From Vesta saturnalis (lineage: Eukaryota; Arthropoda; Insecta; Coleoptera; Lampyridae): DNA of 64,000 bases. A program made the translations under genes and the position numbers. The stretch is taken from NCBI GenBank assembly GCA_036346205.1, contig JARFJB010001910.1, positions 1,105,001-1,169,000 of the forward strand, written 5' to 3'. The notes below the pieces were generated by a model. The model was given only the letters and a program-made list of their open reading frames with translations. It had not been told where the DNA came from and did no database searches. Below, piece after piece: positions 44,995 to 57,184 of the stretch (position 1 is the stretch's first letter; every line of letters begins with the position of its first letter).

Positions 44995-45860
44995 TCGTTA
45001 CCATCGTGATCGTCATCATCACCATTGTCATCATCGTCTTGATCGTTGTTATCGTCGTCACCATCGGAACCAGCGTCACCATCGCCACCGTCGTCACCAT
45101 CAGCATCAGTATAAGCATCAGCATCAGTACAATCATCAGCACCATGATAAGCATCAGCATCAGTATAAGCATCAGTATAAGTATCAACACCAGTCATCAT
45201 TGTCATCGTCATTATCGTCATCATCATCACTATCGTCACCTTTGTCACTATCATCACCATCGTCATCATCGTCACCATATTCACCATTGTCATCATTACC
45301 ATCATCACTATGGTCATCAGTGTCATAATCGCCATCATCGTCTTCAGCATAGTGATCGTTGACATCGTCGTCACCATTGTCGCCGTCTTCATGATCATCG
45401 TTTTCATCGTCGTGATCGTTGTAATTGTCGTCTCCATCGTTGCCACCGTCACCATCGTCATCATCGTTGTCATCACCTGCGTCATCATCGTCACCAGCAT
45501 CTTCATCGTCGTGGTCGTTGTCATCGTCGTCACCATCGTTATCATTGTCACCATTTTCTCCATCGTCATCACCACCATCGTCACTATCGTCATCATCATC
45601 ACAGTCATCATCGTCATCATTGTCTGCATCGTCTGATCGTTGTCATCGTCGTCACCAACATCACCACCGTCACTATCGTCATCATTACCGTTGTTATCAC
45701 CGTCATCATCATCATGATCGTCATCATCATCGTCATTTTCGTCATCATTGCCTTCATCGACGTCATCGTCATCGTGGTCTTCGTGATCATGGTCATCATT
45801 GTCGTTATCATCGTCATCATCGTTATCATCGTCATCATCGTCATCATCGTCATTGTAATT
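44995..45860. repeat. imperfect ATC/GTC trinucleotide tract
   Basis: About 865 bp of interrupted CATCAT, CATCGT and CACCAT units, with a hexamer AGCATC/AGTATA patch at 45092-45185. All long frames (Met/Thr, Ser/Pro, Val/Ile or Asp-rich) are artefacts of the triplet periodicity. Confidence 0.95.
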
Positions 45861-46026
45861 CTAACGGCACGTTACAGCAGCGCAAAAATTGTTCCATCGG
45901 GTGGTGTACCTTTGAAGTAATGTTATTTAAATCATACTACTCATATTGGAACAGACAAAATTCCCACCAATTTTCCCTCAAACAGAGGTGGGGTCGCGTC
46001 CTCAAATGTTCGTCGTAATAGGTAAA

Positions 46027-46127
<101 letters not shown>

Positions 46128-46916
46128 ACAAATTCGAGTCCTTGTAAGGGGACCTACGAAACCGTAATAGATACGAAGTTGGTTAAATTGAGGCAAAGTT
46201 GCGTAATTGGGAGTACGTTAATATGCCGTTTGGAAATTTACCATTTTCCGGACATGTTCGACATTCGGACATGTTCGGACATTTTCGTTTTTATTTTGTT
46301 CTGTGCTTATTTGAAATGCTACCAAAAATAAAATACACTTTCTCATAACAACTTACGTTAACGACTTCTCGGATTTGAGAAGTCAGTCATCATATGTCAC
46401 ATGGACCGATAAAAAGATATTCCCAGTATTCGATAGAGCTCCTCAATGCAACGATATATTACACCTCAAGTTTTAGACAATTGTTTGTAGCAAAAAAGGA
46501 ATTTTTTTATATTTAAATAGTAGGCTGCGGTAAAGCAATAGTATTTTATGTTATTAGTATTAGCTGCCTAGCTATCAACATTTTCTTTTGAATATCATAT
46601 GATAGCAAGAACTTGCATTAATTTATTAGTCTAAACATCTTAATAATACTTTAATCAAACATTTTAGTACATACTAAGTATAAAATAACAAATAGTAAAG
46701 GTAGACACCTAATTGGAAAACATAGTGCAATTACAACCTATAAAAGTATGAAAACAAACACTAAAAACTAAATAAATACTGAAGATGTACATTGTTATGG
46801 CTGATAAAATTAGAACAAATTAAAACCAAAGTAACTGTACCATTAACACGGTGAGTAACGTTAGGATGGTCTTAGTATGCTCTAATTTCATTATTACTGT
46901 GGCTGCTAATTATTTG

Positions 46917-47760
46917 TTAGATGCTCAAAAGACCACCGTTTACCCTAATATATTGATTGGTTTTTCTTCTTAAGCTCGTTACATCTCTATGAAGACTTCT
47001 TCTATTTAAAGAAATAATTGTATTCAAAATGCAATTCCTTAAATCTTCGGGATTAATAATGTCGTTTTTATATGCTACATTTTTTAATGTTCCCCATAAA
47101 TAAAAATCTAGGGGTGACAAATCATGGGATCGTGCCGGCCAGGCTACCACACCGCTGTTTCCTATCCATCTTCGTGGAAATTCGTTGCTCAGAAAATCGG
47201 AAACCATTCTAGTATTTTGCGATGGTGCTCCATCTTATTGAAACCAGAGAGTGGTAATCTGCCTCAAGGTACATTTAATAAATAATCTTGCAGTTCGTTA
47301 TTTAAAAAGTTAAAATATCTCTCGCCTGTTAAACTAGGATGCCCGCCAAAACCTTTTATACTAAAATTGACCTGGGGCCGCATTTTTCGGTTTTCTCTAG
47401 GATTGTTCACAGCCCAAACATGCTCATTATTTCTGTTAAAAATGCGGCAGTTATTAAGTTTCGACTCATCAGTCCAGATAACTTGCTCTAAGAACTGTAA
47501 GAATAATTTTGATCTACTTGTTTTTGCAGCCACTGGAAAAAGGCGAGTCGTCTCTCAAAATCCCCGGGATGTAATCTTTGAGATACATGGATTTTGTATG
47601 GTTTATATCCTCTATTTTTCAAAATTCTCTAACATTTTTCGTGATGTAAAGATGGCCGATTGGATTTCTGTTTCAATTTCTCTAATGGAGACGGAAGCAT
47701 TATTATTTACCTAAAATTTATCAAAAGGTTGAATTAGTGTACCCACTACTTTTGCCATAC
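46917..47760 (-). pseudogene. mariner-like transposase relic
   Basis: On the minus strand: an HTH remnant near 47700-47560, then FLEQVIWTDESKLNNCRIFN (first catalytic Asp), NNEHVWAVNNPRENRKMRP, LTGERYFNFLNNELQDYLL, then WFQ-stop-DGAPSQNTRMV at about 47240, where the expected His of the HDGAPSH motif is a TAA stop and the second catalytic Asp follows; then FPRRWIGNSGVVAWPARSHD and LSPLDFYLWGTLKNVAYKND with the third acidic residue. It ends near 46917. One stop and one shift make the 47533-47264 and 47207-46917 frames parts of one gene. This lineage is distinct from the one at 41 kb. Confidence 0.85.
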
Positions 47761-48119
47761 TATTGATAAGTGACTACTTTGGAAATATTTTATAACATTA
47801 ATAATAACAAGTCTCGATTAACAGAATCGTGATTTACCGAAATTTCAGATTAATCGAACTCATCTCGGCATCTAAAAAAAAATAAATAAAATTATTTATA
47901 TTGAGCAACAAGGTGAATCTTTTTTCTATTTGCGTTCATAATGAAGTCTGGACGATACGCGTTGCCTATAACAACGGGTTTATAATGAAGCCTGTTCGAT
48001 ACGCTTCTTTTTTATTTAAGGTTGGTAACGCGGGCGTTCGGTAACGCTGGTTTTGACGCGTTTCATGGCCACCTGCCGCCTTTTGAGTGTGTAGCTGTAA
48101 CGAGCGGGTAATTACAAGT

Positions 48120-48240
48120 TGTGTTCCGATAATATGAATGTTAGGTAACAGTAGTTTTGTTTATCTAATCTAAACTAGTTAGGACCTATTTATTTATTTT
48201 TGGTGCAGTTCATGTAAGGGAAACTGCTGTAACCTAACAG
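48120..48240 (+). repeat. SINE family 1 body fragment
   Basis: GTAACAGTAGTTTTGTTTAT with CTAATCTAA, and later CTGTAACCTAACA, matches the bodies following the tRNA-like heads at 7840-8010 (inverted) and 53206-53370. No head is present. Confidence 0.45.
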
Positions 48241-48284
48241 AAGGGGTATGTGTACATATCCCGGAAAATTATGAACTTAACCGT

Positions 48285-48289
<5 letters not shown>

Positions 48290-48355
<66 letters not shown>
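48290..48355. repeat. (TA)n microsatellite
   Basis: About 33 TA units; the adjacent Tyr/Ile open frame is an artefact. Confidence 0.97.
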
Positions 48356-48365
<10 letters not shown>

Positions 48366-48542
48366 ATTCGCAACTTGTAATTTAGCCGCTTGCCTTCCGT
48401 AAGATATTTTATTCGCAATTGTTAAATTTGTTGCCAACCTTGAAACGTCAATATTGGGGGAGGAATTATTTCACAAAACATATTTTAACTATTTTAGCGC
48501 TATGGAACCCCAAATAGAAAAAAAATTATATTATATGCTCTA

Positions 48543-48640
48543 TTCATAAGACGTTTTTAGCGTACGTGTCCTTTAAAGAACTCGCTACTTCGTGGCTCGT
48601 ATTTTAAATTAGACGTGTGCGCTAAAATCTGTCTTATGAA
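48543..48640. mobile_element. short hairpin MITE
   Basis: The left arm TTCATAAGACGTTTTTAGCG pairs with the right arm CGCTAAAATCTGTCTTATGAA, and the inner ACGTGTCCTTTAAA pairs with TTTAAATTAGACGTGT. The loop has CTCGCTACTTCGTGGCTCG. Same plan as 2041-2172 and 20071-20201, with different arm sequence. Confidence 0.6.
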
Positions 48641-49689
48641 ACTGGTACTGTAATATGTATGCTATTATTTTACTACACATGTTCTTAATTTTAAAAACGC
48701 TTTTCTGTTTCAGTAATACTATGTACTATTATTATCACTGTACGAACCTGGTTTAATACTACGGCTTATTCCTCCTCTTTTACACGACTGCCATACTTTT
48801 AACGAGGTTTTCCAGGTGAGCTATATTGTTTAATATTTGCATATAATTTGCTAAAATAAGAATTATCGGGTTGGGGCCTTCTTGGATAATTTTCAAGATA
48901 ACTTTCAGATGCTCATTTAGGAATTCTGTGGCATTGATAGTAAATTCGTAGCATATAACTTTTTTCTTCGTTGCTAAACGGCATTTTTAAAAATATTACT
49001 TAATTTACGTCAAATATCTACATGTTGTCATCAAATGATAAAGTAAGAGACAAAACAATTATTTAGGAGCTATGGCGACTAGATTAACTACTAGCAATAT
49101 TTATGCCTAGTGAAATAAGAATAGGATGAAAAAGCAATTAGTAAAATTTTTTGATTTTTCGATATTTCATTTCATTTTGAAATTGGAAATCTTTTTATTC
49201 ACATTCATGCCTTCCTATGGCTTATGTTATCAAATTTATCAAAGTGTTGATAACCAGGTAACTAACAATAATGACAGAAAATGATATTTTAGGGCATAAG
49301 TGACAATTTGCTTTTATCCAGATGTGTCCTTTACCAAATAACCGATTATTTGGCTTTATCGCAGCCTACTATTTAGATACAAAAAATTGCTTTTTTTGCT
49401 ACAAAGATGTGTCTAAAACTTGAAGTGTGATATATCGTTGAATTCGAAAATATATCGAATACAGGGAATATCCTTTTATCGGTCCATATGGAAATACAAA
49501 GTTGATGATGACTTATCAAAGCCGAAACGTTGTATTAAAAATCCGTTTACGTGAGTTTGTAGAGCTATGAGAAAGTGCCGTTCATTTTTTAGTATTTCTT
49601 CAACCTTAGAAAAAAATAAAGACGAAAATGGCAAACTTTTTTTCGAATATTTCTGGAAATTCTCGGAAAATGGGACTAAGCGTATTTCT

Positions 49690-50000
49690 CAAGAAGTATT
49701 AATTTTTTTACATAAGACGATAATCACCTTTAATGATTAAAGTTTATTTGGTGGTAATATTTTCTACGGCCATACCGTATATACGAAAATGGTCTGGTAC
49801 TAATCGTTTTACACATCATAATATTAGTACGCAAGCAGTTTTATTTTATAAGGCGGTAATAAGTTTTAGTATCTGGTGGTAATAGTCTTCAGGGCCATGC
49901 AATGCGTATTACTTTATGTACTAAGATGTCCTGGTACTGATCGCTTAATACATAAATCTGGCCGATGGACTTCGGCACAACACTTTCTGGTATAAGGAAA
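49690..50000 (+). repeat. satellite-like units, + orientation
   Basis: About two units with the ordered motifs ATAAGACGATAATCACC, TTTGGTGGTAATATTTT, CTGGTACTAATCGTTTTACA and TTAGTACGCAAGCAG. The same ordered motifs recur at 52430-53140 and, inverted, at 55200-55555 and 57185-57620. Confidence 0.7.
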
Positions 50001-50084
50001 CTAACTGTTGCCCGCAGCAATTCCTAACTCCGTATAACTTGCAATATAATACACTTACCTACAAAATTATTTTGTTCTTATTCA

Positions 50085-50370
50085 CCGTGTACTTTGCAAA
50101 TCACTGTATATTTTTACATATTTGGATAGCATGAGAAATTAACTTTAAAATACTTTAGATTTGTTTTTGAAACTTTGATATAAAAAAAAATTAAAATAAT
50201 TGTTTTTGTTATTTTCGGCAAAACCGGAAGCGCTAAAAATAATCCAGTATAGCAGTTTAGTAGCTATGTATGTCTACTATGTAATCCCTACATTTCAAGA
50301 TTTAATTTTTATTAGAAACACAGCTATAAGTGCTTGAAATTTTTAAATTTTAAAATTCCTAATTCCGGCC
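50085..50370 (+). repeat. repeat H, left direct copy
   Basis: TTATTCACCGTGTACTTTGC with AAATCACTGTATATTTTTAC ... AGTAGCTATGTATGTCTACT. A direct copy lies at 51415-51720 and an inverted partial copy at 51240-51360. The two direct copies flank the foldback at 50376-51230. Confidence 0.7.
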
Positions 50371-50375
50371 CTACA

Positions 50376-51230
50376 TATACAGGGTGTCCACAAACTCTTT
50401 TCGCAAAAGAAAACTGTAGACTCTAGAGCTGATTTTATGTCGACTTAACGTAAATTACCTTAATACAAAAAATACTTCCTAAGAGAGCTGGAAGATGGAA
50501 GATGGCGCCCTAACATCGGTTTAATTCAAATATCTTCAAAATGGTTTCCCTTTAAATGATAGCGTTCTGTACATTTATTAGTGGAATATGTCCAAGCGTA
50601 TGGCGTGAATATGATTTTCTAGTTGTACTCATAAGCGGCACGTTTGGGCGGGGCATTGGACATTGTTATTCGTAAGTTTTTTGATTTTCAAAATTTCGCA
50701 ATTTTAACATAAAATTTAAAAAAAAATCGATTTTTTTCATAAAAGAATGATACTTACTCTTGACTGAAGTCGCTACGACGCACCGTTTTCGAAATAGATC
50801 GATTTGAACTTTTCATGTGTTAATCATACTTTTATAAAATTAACTAACGAATTCATTTACAATTATGAAAGATGGCTATGGAAAATATTCTTTTATGAAA
50901 AAATTTAAATTTTTTAAATTTTATGTTAAAATTGCGAAATTTATCAATAACAATGTCCCAAACGAGTCGTACGTGAGTATAACTAAAAGATCATATTCAC
51001 GCCATACGATTGGGCATATTCCACTAAATAAATGTACAGAGCGCTATCATTTAAAGGGAAACCATTTTGAAGATATTTGAATTAAACCGATGTTAGGGCA
51101 CCAGCTTCCAAGAGCTCCAGCTCTCTTAGGAAGTAGTTTTGTATTAAGGTAATTTACGTTAAATCGACATAAATTCAGCTCTAGAATCTGCAGTTGTCTT
51201 TTGTGAAAAGAGTTTGTGTACACCCTATAT
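50376..51230. mobile_element. foldback element with about 340-bp arms
   Basis: The ends are ATACAGGGTGTCCACAAACT and the inverted GTTTGTGTACACCCTAT. Arms 50376-50722 and 50905-51230 pair over nearly their whole length (GACTCTAGAGCTGATTTTAT, TTAGGAAGTATTT, ATCATTTAAAGGGAAACCAT and others). The 180-bp centre has no coding potential; the frame at 50865-51080 is arm sequence. Confidence 0.85.
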
Positions 51231-51239
51231 ATATTTCTT

Positions 51240-51720
51240 AAATTTTTTTAATATCTTATATCAAAGTTCCAAAAACAACTCTAAAGTATTTTAAAGCTAA
51301 TTTCTCATTCTATCAAAATACGCAAAAATATACAGTGATTTGCAAAATATAAGGTGAATAAGATATATGCCATATAAGAAGATATACTTGCCTACAAAAA
51401 TTATTTATTATTATTTTTCTTATTCACCTTATATTTTGCAAATCACTGTATATTTTTGCGTATTTTGATAGAATGAGAAATTAGCTTTAAAATACTTTAG
51501 AATTGTGTTTGAAACTTTGATATAAGATATTAAAACATTTAAAAAATAATTTTTTTTAATTTTATCAAAACCTGAAGCCCTAAAAATATTCCAATATGGC
51601 AGGTTAGCAGTGATATATGTCTACTATATAATCCCTTAATTCCAAGATTTTATTTTTATCAGAAGCATAGTTATGAGGGATTGAAATTTTCGAATTTAAA
51701 TGTCCTGGATAAGTTACAGA
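51240..51720. repeat. repeat H, inverted pair
   Basis: 51240-51360 is the inverse of 51418-51541 (CTTATTCACCTTATATTTTG with CAAATCACTG), separated by about 55 bp. The right half continues as the direct copy of 50085-50370 to about 51720. Confidence 0.75.
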
Positions 51721-51959
51721 AATCACATAACGCTCATTATATTTTTGTTACACGTGACTATAAAATACGTAAATTAAAAAAAAATTACCAGAGCCGTTTT
51801 TGAGAAAATCGATTTTGGAAAAAAGGGTAATTTTAATCCCGTAATTAAGGGCATCATTTTATTTTTTTCAGAAATATTTACAAACCGTTCGAAAGTATGT
51901 ACTTTTATTTACAAATTACGATTTTCAAATTGCAAGTAGCTTTTATGGTTTCTTAGTGA

Positions 51960-52345
51960 CCGCGCAAGTGCCGAAATGTACTAAAATCGCCATATTGGTA
52001 GCAATTTTCAATTAAAAATTTCTAAAAAAAATTTGTTCGATCAGGGTTTGAGGTTACTAACTTTTCACCAAAGATAGGTTTTCTGGCTCTGGATTTGGAA
52101 ATGCACCCCCAAAAAAAACCACCCTATTTCACCCTCCATTAATTGGTTTTTACGAAAAGCCAGTTTCATACATAACCCATGTCAAATCTCGTTAAAATCG
52201 ATCAAACAGTCTCGAAGCACACGCAGACATACACGAACATTTTTTTTCGCGAATCGGTTTCTCGGCTCCGGGAACACGAAAACGTTGAAATCCGCGAAAA
52301 AAAATTTCAAAATTTGTTTTCGATTGCAATACTTTCCCTTAGTGT
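51960..52345 (-). repeat. repeat G (copy 2)
   Basis: Inverted relative to 39405-39720: CGTTAAAATCGATCAAACAG, then ACACGCAGACATACACG, and CGATTGCAATACTTTCCC. The frame 52179-52373 is repeat-derived. Confidence 0.4.
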
Positions 52346-52429
52346 ACGTAGTATACGAGTAAGTAATAAATAGATTACGTCAATAAATTTGTCATTTGTA
52401 TATTTTTTATATAAAACAGTAACATCCTG

Positions 52430-53140
52430 TAATGATCATTGTTTATCTTGTGGTAAGACTTTTTATGGCCGTACAGGGTGCATCACATTATATAAGAAAA
52501 TACGGATAGTTTTACATACATGGGTTATATCAACAAATTTGTCATAAGATTCACATGAAAGCAACCTTAATTTTATTGTATCTGGTGGTAATAGTTTTTA
52601 ATACCATGCAGGGCGTATCACATTATATACGAAAATGTCCTGGCACTAATCGTTTCACAAATAAATAAATTACACCCATAAATTTGTCAGAAAACTATTT
52701 CTCAAAAAGTGTAAGGCGGTAATAACCTTTAATGATCATTGTTTATTTAGTGAAAATTAGTACGCAAGTAGTGCTCATTTTTTATGTAAGGCAGTAATAG
52801 ATTTTGGTGGTCGTACAAGGCGCTTCACGTTATGTACAAAATATCCTTGTGCTGAACGTTTTACACATAAATAGATTATGTCAACAAATTTGTGATAAGA
52901 TTAGTACGCAAGCAGCCTCAATTTTTTACATAAAGCGTTAATAACGTTTCGTGATTATTGTCGTAGCAATAGTTTTTAGGGTCACACAGCGCGCATCAGT
53001 TTATGCCTGAAAATACCCTGGTAGTGATCGCTTTACATGTAAATAGGTTACGGCAACAAATTTGTCACAAAATTATTACGCAAACAATGTTTATTTTTAA
53101 CATAAGGCGGTAATAACTTTCTGTTATCAATGTGATCATG
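52430..53140 (+). repeat. satellite-like array, + orientation
   Basis: At least four irregular units marked by GGCCGTACAGGGTGCATCAC (52470), CATGCAGGGCGTATCACATT (52610), GTCGTACAAGGCGCTTCACG (52810) and CACACAGCGCGCATCAG (52980), each followed by TCGTTTTACA-type and CAACAAATTTGTCA-type motifs. Spacing varies between about 130 and 205 bp. A further partial unit follows at 53410-53465. Confidence 0.7.
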
Positions 53141-53145
53141 TTTTA

Positions 53146-53403
53146 GAAGGCGGTAAACAAAGGAACATAGGAAGTACTTCCGATGACAAATTGCTAGAGC
53201 GGTGGTGGTGTAGTGGTAGGAGTCGTCTTCCACCCTGTTGGTGTGGGTTCGAATCTCGGCCCATGTAATTTTTTTTAGATTACTGTAGTTTTGTTTACCT
53301 AATCTAATTATATTAGGTTACAGTAATTTAGTTTATCTTATCTAATTAAGTTAGGTTACAGTTGTGGCAGCACCTTCCTATGTTCCTTTGTTTACCGCTT
53401 CCT
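53146..53403 (+). mobile_element. SINE family 1 copy inside short inverted repeats
   Basis: Inverted 30-bp arms GGCGGTAAACAAAGGAACAT (from about 53149) and, inverted, GAAGCGGTAAACAAAGGAAC (to 53403) flank a SINE. The head has an exact A box TGGTGTAGTGG (53206-53216) and a 10/11 B box GGTTCGAATCT (53246-53256); the body has TTACTGTAGTTTTGTTTACC, CTAATCTAATTA and TAGGTTACAGTAATTTAG. The whole unit sits within the satellite array. Confidence 0.65.
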
Positions 53404-53769
53404 CGTATTTTTACAGATAATTAGGTTACGTCAACAAATTTGTCAGAAAATGGTCACGAAAGCACTTTTCATTTTTAATAAGGAAGGTTAGAAGGTCGTG
53501 TGTTCTACTCCAGTTTTTTATGTAAACGTTATGCGTGTGACAGTTTAAGAAATATTATCTAATGAACTAGCATTCACAATTTATTTCTGTAAGAATTAGC
53601 CCACTAGTATGACAATTCTCTTAGTAATTTTGGTGTCAGGTAGTTGTCTAATTTTCTATAACTGATTTTATAATAGATTGTTAGCTAAAAACGATGTACA
53701 CCAATAGTATCCTCCTAATTACTTCTCATTGACAGTAAAAAATTGTCTAGAAACTAATCGATTTACGTA

Positions 53770-54295
53770 TACAGGGTGTCTCTACAAGGTCTGTATAAAA
53801 TACTAGGACAAAATCCTGAGACTAAAATATGAGGATCTAGCCCAATTTGCCTTAGTCCAGAAGTTGGTAGTTTTCGAAATACAAGTGTCAAAGTTTCTAT
53901 TTTTTTAAACTCTTAATAATAACAGGATTTGCATGAAATTTGGTACCTACAGGTTTTCTATGATGAGAAATTCATAGTCAGAAATTCTCATTCCTTGATA
54001 TGTTTTTATTAATTAATTAATTAATTAACTAATTGTAACTAATGACAATACTTAATAATGTTTAGTCGTTGCTATGATGAATTTTAGTACGCAATTCGAT
54101 TATGACAGAAACGGCTGCTCGAGGCGACATCAACAATGTATAATAAGGTATACCGAGCCAGAAAAAAGTTATGGTGGCACCCAAAACTATAATCATATCT
54201 AGATATTTCATCATAGAAAACCTCTAGGTACTAAATTTCATGCAAATCCTGTTATTATTAAGATAGATATTTAAAAAATAATAACTTTGACACTG

Positions 54296-54365
<70 letters not shown>
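53770..54365. mobile_element. foldback element ending in (TA)n
   Basis: The left terminus ACAGGGTGTCTCTACAAGGT is followed by arm 53882-53985 (GTGTCAAAGTTTCTATTTTT ... AACAGGATTTGCATGAAATT), whose inverse is at 54200-54296. The right arm runs into a (TA)n tract (54299-54365). Confidence 0.65.
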
Positions 54366-54370
<5 letters not shown>

Positions 54371-54589
54371 CAGAAAATAAACTACAATGGATAGTATAAC
54401 GCGATAGAGGACTAAAAGATAATAAAAAAGGTTCCTATACACTAATGTCTGATCGCATTTGTTCTCAAGTTACAGGATGTTGAATTACAGGGTTAAAATT
54501 ACAGTGCTTTTACCTTTTTAATGGTTAATAATCTCGATTATTATCCACTTTATGGGTTCTTAACAAGAGTACATAGTTTACGTACAAGA

Positions 54590-54823
54590 CATTGGTCTTT
54601 TGAATAACGGGTTCATATTTTACGAGTGAGTGTATGATATTAGGATAATTAGATTTATGTTAACAGTTATTCCATCCCTTACGATTAAGGGATAGTTTTG
54701 GATGTTACGTATGAGTTATGACGTCATTTTGAAATTTGCAATTCTTGAAACAAAATTATTAATAAATGATTCTCCAGACTATGCTACGCAAAAAGGTACA
54801 GTTCGATAATTATTACTATTATT

Positions 54824-54902
<79 letters not shown>

Positions 54903-55065
54903 TCGAATAATTTAAAGTAAAAGTAAAAGTGCATTTTTATGTAATCGTAACAAAGTCTTTTAATAAGTCAATAGTAACGGATGGAATAACTGTTAACATA
55001 AATTTAATTATCCTAATGTCATACACTCGACCCTAAAATATGAACCTGTTACTCAAAAGCGTCCG
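54590..55065. mobile_element. foldback element with internal (TA)n
   Basis: Arm 54590-54685 (GGGTTCATATTTTACGAGTG ... TTATGTTAACAGTTATTCCA) is the inverse of 54962-55065. A TA tract of about 66 bp lies between them (54831-54896). Confidence 0.7.
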
Positions 55066-55199
55066 GAAGATATTTAAAAAAATGGTTTTTATTTCACCCC
55101 TTTACAGGGTTGTATCTCCCTTATTATTAAGTTAAGGAACAAAGTGTAGGTATATTTTTGAACGTACTATCAGCTCTAGCAATTACGGTATATAATTCT

Positions 55200-55552
55200 G
55201 GACCATCCTGTATAAAGAATAAACACTTTTGAGAAATAGTTTTATGTCAAATTTATTGACGTAATCTATTTATTTGTAAAGCGATTAGTGCCAGGACATT
55301 TTTGTACATACCACCATATACTATTGACGCCTTATACAGTAAAGTTCATGCTGCGCACTAATCTTTTTTAAAAATTTGTTGATATCATCTATTGACGTGT
55401 AAAACGATCAGTGCTAGGACATTTTCATATATAAAATGATGCGCCCTGTATGTCCACAAAAGTATTACCACCAGATAAGCAATGATCATTCAAGATTGTT
55501 ACCGTTTTATGTAAAAAATATACAAATGACAAATTTATTGACGTAATCTGTA

Positions 55553-55555
<3 letters not shown>
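55200..55555 (-). repeat. satellite-like units, inverted
   Basis: About two units: AAACACTTTTGAGAAATAGT, ATTTATTGACGTAATC, CGATTAGTGCCAGGACATTT and GATGCGCCCTGTATG, the reverse complements of the motifs at 52430-53140. Followed by (TA)n at 55557-55622. Confidence 0.7.
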
Positions 55556-55625
<70 letters not shown>

Positions 55626-55668
55626 TAAGTGGGTAATCTTGACTGATAATGAATATAAGATAAGTTTA

Positions 55669-55801
55669 TTGGGGAATGCAGTCAATTATGAAGGCCAAAA
55701 GCCAAGCTTTCGGAATGCTTTATTCCTTTATCAAAAAGCTTGGCACATTAACAAAGGGTTTTTTACTTTTGGCCTTCATAATTCACTGCATTCCCCAACA
55801 C
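55669..55801. repeat. long hairpin
   Basis: TTGGGGAATGCAGTCAATTA with TGAAGGCCAAAAG on the left pairs with CTTTTGGCCTTCATAATTCA with CTGCATTCCCCAA on the right; inner AGCCAAGCTT pairs with AAGCTTGGC. Probably a small MITE. Confidence 0.7.
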
Positions 55802-55854
55802 TATTTAACTCACATAATAAAAACAAAATAAAAACAGGTGATATTAAAATGTGA

Positions 55855-56815
55855 CTAATTTACACTATATAATGTTATGAGATGTGTCAAAAAACTCTTG
55901 AGTGGAGTAAAAAGCAAATGTTTCAAAATACTTCCAAATTTTGTTTTTAAATGTTAGAAGCTTTTTTTATCTCATTTGATAAGTGGTTATACATTTGTAT
56001 TGCCTGATTTTTAAAATATTTGTACACTATACTTGAATTTGTAGTCTCATTTCTAATTTTATTACGCGATCTGGTGTTATACGTATGAAAATCTGCATTT
56101 TGTGTGAATGAATTTATATTTCTATGTGCGAATATTAGGCATTCACAAATAAATAAATTATACATGGTGTGAATATTTAGATTGATGAAATGAGAATGAC
56201 ATGATTCTCGTAGAGCGACACCGGCTAATATACGAATTGCCTTTTTCTGCAGCTTAAAAATCTCGGCAGCTAATTTCGAGTTACCCCAGAAGAGTAATCC
56301 ATACCACAGATGCGATTCATAATAGGAATGGTATACTGTTTTCAATGTTTCTGTCTAAACTAAATATTTTAATCGTCGCAAAGCAAATAAAGCCTTGTTT
56401 AATTTTTGAGTTAGTTTTAAAATATGATCCTGCCACTTAAAGTTGTAATCAATGTACAGTCCTAAAATTTTACATGAATTTACAAAGGCTACTTCATTGT
56501 TCCCAACCAACAGACTATTTAAAGGGGATCTATTATTTTGAAAAAGTAAAACGTTGGTTTTATCCAAATTGATCACCATTTTATTTTCGTTAAACCAATG
56601 CTGTGCTTGAGACAGGGTTTCTGCTACATTAGATTTTAGGTTTTCCAGTGTACTCCCAGTTACTACAAAACTTGTGTCATCGGCATACATTGTTGTTTTA
56701 CATGGGCAACCTAAATTAATGTTGTACGGTAGGTCATTTATAAAAATTACGAAAATTACAGGCCCTAAAACAGATCCTTGAGGAACTCCGCGGTCAAATT
56801 TTTTCAATATCTGAA
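55855..56815 (-). pseudogene. 5'-truncated LINE, RT palm to C-terminus
   Basis: Two collinear frames (56807-56355 and 56345-55947) are separated by one in-frame stop. The first has GVPQGSVLGPVIFVIFINDL, TMYADDTSFVV (intact catalytic YADD), HWFNENKMVINLDKTNVLLF and KILGLYIDYNFKWQDH. The second has SHLWYGLLFWGNSKLAAEIF, LQKKAIRIL and the C-terminal HTYNTRSRNKIR. After a further frameshift, AFYSTQEFFD near 55900 completes the family-typical end. It fits Jockey/CR1-group LINEs common in insects. Truncated at 56815, as is usual for target-primed insertion. Confidence 0.85.
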
Positions 56816-57120
56816 TAACGATTCATTTTATTAGAAAAAGTGCAGGAATACTTTTTAAAGAAAATTTAATTTTACATAATTTTTCTTTATAAACTTTCTT
56901 AATATAATGCAAGGTAACTCTAAAAAATAATTAAATATGAATGAAAATGGTTAAAATGGATTATTGATATTTTATAGAAACGGGCGGCTTTTAAATTTTT
57001 TTTTAAGTTGTCTATCTGAAGTTTTAAATGTCATTCTGACATAGATTACTGTTTTTGTTTTTACAATGTTGCCTGTTTTCGTTATGAACGTATGAGAACG
57101 TATGCAAATTGTTTTAATTT
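56816..57120 (+). repeat. dispersed repeat, copy of 21826-22215
   Basis: AATATCTGAATAACGATTCA, then GAATGAAAATGGTTAAAATG, ATTTTATAGAAACGGGCGGC and GTCATTCTGACATAGATTAC follow the same order as in intron 1 of the EGF gene. The 5' end of the truncated LINE abuts it. Confidence 0.6.
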
Positions 57121-57184
57121 TTCACTTGGCAACAACAGTTTCAATCACTGATATATTCAAAGTTTCTGTAGTGAAGGACGGGTA

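Larger units (their letters stand above)
46310..49605 (-). mobile_element. second long-TIR element enclosing a mariner-like relic
   Basis: Arms 46310-46540 and 49360-49605 are inverted copies: ATGGACCGATAAAAAGATAT, CAACGATATATTACAC, CAAGTTTTAGACA and AAATAGTAGGCTGCGGTAAAGC on the left all have inverted counterparts on the right. They enclose 2.8 kb holding the transposase relic at 46917-47760, a TA tract and a short hairpin MITE. Whether the arms belong to the same element as the transposase is inferred from position only. Confidence 0.6.

Noticed and set aside
44925..46018. Met/Thr-, Ser/Pro- and Asp-rich frames of up to 234 codons
   Set aside because: Triplet repeat of ATC/GTC units opens frames on both strands; composition fully explained by the repeat.
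50865..51080. 71-codon + strand frame
   Set aside because: Lies in the arm of a foldback element; the opposite arm does not keep it open.
53192..53270. tRNA gene
   Set aside because: Boxes present, but acceptor arms do not pair and the SINE family 1 body follows.
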